NCBI RefSeq assembly: GCF_020171315.1
Contig: NZ_JAIUZP010000001.1
Location: 186,001-250,000, forward strand
Length of the DNA: 64,000 nucleotides
Direction of reading: 5' to 3'
Source: Pseudooceanicola nanhaiensis
GTDB taxonomy: Bacteria > Pseudomonadota > Alphaproteobacteria > Rhodobacterales > Rhodobacteraceae
A program made the position numbers and the translations under genes. The notes under the pieces are model-generated. The model was not told the origin of the DNA. It worked only from the letters and a program-made list of their open reading frames with translations, and ran no database searches. The stretch's first letter is position 1; each line of letters begins with the position of its first letter. Below, piece by piece: positions 62,366 through 64,000 of the stretch.

Positions 62366-62887
62366 ATGTTTCTGGAACTGATCGCCACATTCGTGGCCGG
62401 GCTTGCCGCGGCGGGTGTCGTGCTGCTGGTGAACCGGATCGCCGGCGGGCGGCTGCCCAAGTGGATGATGCCGGTGGTGGCGGGGCTGGTGATGATCGGC
62501 ATGACGGTGTCGAACGAATACACCTGGGCGCCGCGCACCAAGGCGACGCTGCCCGACACCGCCGAGATCGTGACCGAGGTGGAGACGCAGGTCTTCTACC
62601 GGCCCTGGACCTATGTCAGGCCCTATGTCAGCCGCTTTGCCGTGGTCGATCACGCGGCCACCCTGCGCAACCCCGAACAGCCCGCGCTGCGGATCACCGA
62701 CGTGGTCTTCTACCAGCGGTGGGGCGCGGTGCAGCGCCTGCGGGTGCTGGTGGATTGCGACGGCCACCGCCGTGCGGCGCTGGAGGACGGTGTGACCTTC
62801 GGCGCGGGCGGTGCCGTGGAGGGCGCCGGCTGGATCGACGCCGGGGCAGAGGATCCCGTCACACAGGCGGTTTGCGCGGAGGGCTGA
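62366..62887 (+). CDS. Small conserved membrane protein of the symporter module
   Basis: A 173-residue protein with two N-terminal membrane segments (FLELIATFVAGLAAAGVVLLV and MMPVVAGLVMIGMTV) and a soluble domain (EYTWAPRTKATLPDTAEIVT, PWTYVRPYVSRFAVV). Function unknown; it recurs between DUF294 and the exonuclease gene in this module. GGAGGAGAAG upstream of the ATG. Ends 1 bp before the next start. Confidence 0.75.
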   Translation: MFLELIATFVAGLAAAGVVLLVNRIAGGRLPKWMMPVVAGLVMIGMTVSNEYTWAPRTKATLPDTAEIVTEVETQVFYRPWTYVRPYVSRFAVVDHAATLRNPEQPALRITDVVFYQRWGAVQRLRVLVDCDGHRRAALEDGVTFGAGGAVEGAGWIDAGAEDPVTQAVCAEG

Positions 62888-62888
62888 G

Positions 62889-64000
62889 ATGACGCAGCGC
62901 TGGGTCGAGAGGATGTCACTGCGCCAGCGGGTGCTGCTCTTCTTCGCCGCGCTCGGCGTCGGTGGGCTGGCCCTGATCGCGCTTGGCCTGTGGTTCGGAT
63001 GGCGGCATGGGGGCGGGGCCTCGGGCTACGTGATCGCGGGGCTGGTGGCGGGGTTCGGCCTCGCCGGGCTGGTGGCCGGTGTCTGGCTGCTCTTCGACGA
63101 GAACGTCGCCAAGCCGATCGAGAGGCTGGCCGCGGACATGCGCACCCGCGCGGTGGCGGGGGTGCGCTCGGACCTCGACGCGGGGCCTGCGCGCTATCTC
63201 GGCGATCTGGGGCCCGCGGCATCGGCGCTGACGGCGCAGCTTGGCACGGCAGACCTGCAGGCGGCCGAGACGCTGGCCCGGCACACCTCGCGGCTGGAGA
63301 CCGAGAAGAACCAGCTTGCCGCCGTCCTCTCCGAGATCCAGCTGGCGGTGCTAATCGTGGCCCCGGACCACCGGATCACGCTCTACGACGGCCACGCCGC
63401 CGCCTCGCTGGACGCGATGGGGCCGCTCGCGCTTGGCCAGTCGGTCTTTGACTATTTCGACGAGGCGGCGCTGCGGGCCGCCGTGGCGGACCTCGACAGC
63501 CGGGGCTATCGCCGCGACCGGGTGGTGACCCTGCCGCTGGCGGGCAATGCCTCGGGCTGGCGGGTCACGCTGCATCCGCTGAAGGCGGGGGGATACGTGC
63601 TCTCCTTCCCGCCGGAGGACGGCATTCATGCGGAGCGCCCGATGGCCTTCGACTTCTCCGCCACGCTGGGGGAGGTTCCAGCCACGATCAGCGACACGCC
63701 GCTGCGGCAGCTGATCTACGTGGTGATGGACACCGAGACGACTGGGCTGATCCCGATGCGCGACGACATCGTTCAGATCGGCGCGATCCGCATCGTCAAC
63801 GGCCAGTGCGTGCCCGGCGAGGTGGTGGATACGCTCGTCGATCCCGCCCGGCCGATCCCACCGGGGGCGACGCGGGTGCACGGGATTTCCAACGCCATGG
63901 TGCATGGCGCGCCCACGATCCCCGAGGCGGTGGCCCGTCTACACCGCTTCTGCCGCGGCGCGGTGATCGTGGCCCACAACGCGCCCTTCGACATGGCCTT
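62889..64000 (+). CDS. Membrane-anchored DnaQ-like 3'-5' exonuclease (3' end cut off)
   Basis: Runs off the right edge; 370 residues visible. Two N-terminal membrane helices (about 15-36 and 47-70) are followed by a HAMP-like linker and coiled coil (LETEKNQLAAVLSEIQ), a PAS-like domain (about 150-255), then an exonuclease domain: ExoI motif YVVMDTETTGL at about 276-287 with the two catalytic acids, ExoII AHNAPFDMAF near the end. Resembles the epsilon-type exonuclease but with a sensor-like N-terminus, a combination found in this symporter module. ATG at 62889 directly after the upstream stop. Confidence 0.85.
   Translation, partial: MTQRWVERMSLRQRVLLFFAALGVGGLALIALGLWFGWRHGGGASGYVIAGLVAGFGLAGLVAGVWLLFDENVAKPIERLAADMRTRAVAGVRSDLDAGPARYLGDLGPAASALTAQLGTADLQAAETLARHTSRLETEKNQLAAVLSEIQLAVLIVAPDHRITLYDGHAAASLDAMGPLALGQSVFDYFDEAALRAAVADLDSRGYRRDRVVTLPLAGNASGWRVTLHPLKAGGYVLSFPPEDGIHAERPMAFDFSATLGEVPATISDTPLRQLIYVVMDTETTGLIPMRDDIVQIGAIRIVNGQCVPGEVVDTLVDPARPIPPGATRVHGISNAMVHGAPTIPEAVARLHRFCRGAVIVAHNAPFDMA

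Overview
The window is one GC-rich chromosomal segment that reads as ordinary core and accessory chromosome of an alphaproteobacterium, most likely a Rhodobacteraceae (Roseobacter-type) species. Support comes from the rpsA-ihfB-lapA-trpF-trpB order, the families present (DUF2237, DUF2927, urtABCDE, the Anbu/alpha-E/ATP-grasp module, a DUF4212-symporter-DUF294 module) and the strong G/C third-position bias throughout. No rRNA, tRNA, insertion sequence, prophage or CRISPR array was seen. Both edges cut a gene: a TPR/methyltransferase on the left and a membrane-anchored DnaQ-like exonuclease on the right.

Layout. 1-8 kb: methyltransferase, L-lactate dehydrogenase (lldD), trpA, small VOC, ABM and DUF2237 proteins, ychF, pth and a sulfotransferase-like protein. 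7.7-12.8 kb: a minus-strand run rpsA, ihfB, lapA, trpF, trpB, with hairpin terminators after rpsA and lapA. 13-21 kb: DUF2189 membrane protein, a Tat-exported intradiol-dioxygenase-like protein, and tamA-tamB for outer-membrane/envelope assembly. 21-32 kb: two divergent operons of transglutaminase, ATP-grasp, alpha-E and DUF2126 genes, one of which ends in the proteasome homologue Anbu; this is the most interesting system here. 33-39.5 kb: urtABCDE, a complete urea ABC transporter. 39.8-46.4 kb: minus-strand cluster of dtd, a zinc-ribbon membrane protein, an SPFH/GYF protein, a DUF2927 lipoprotein, telA, an xpaC-like gene and a previously hidden 27-residue membrane peptide. 46.6-57 kb: GNAT, smc, hisC, a 29-residue membrane peptide, a lytic transglycosylase, cobD, a receiver-only protein, a glutathionyl-hydroquinone reductase and two small Rhodobacterales-type proteins. 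57.4-64 kb: adk, DUF4212, a sodium:solute (acetate-type) symporter, a cNMP/CBS/DUF294 protein, a small membrane protein and the exonuclease, which form a solute uptake and signalling module.

How the genes work together. The Anbu region combines predicted amide-bond-forming enzymes (ATP-grasp and DUF2126), alpha-E partner proteins, three transglutaminase-fold peptidases and a self-compartmentalising protease, consistent with a peptide modification and degradation pathway whose substrate is unknown. The adk-symporter module makes sense if the symporter imports acetate: acetyl-CoA synthetase produces AMP, which Adk recycles.

Non-coding structure. Three repeat classes stand out: (i) clusters of four approximately 22-bp palindromes centred mostly on TTCGAA at 9091-9280 and 39618-39749; (ii) an intergenic repeat with core CTCATCCACTGTTC and AAATATCC at about 2152, 36694 and 39496, one copy sitting inside the urt operon; (iii) a 14-bp tandem array at 32310-32389 that holds the stop codons of two convergent genes. 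Start codons were chosen by reading the Shine-Dalgarno context. Several are non-ATG (tamB, smc, urtB and both small membrane peptides).
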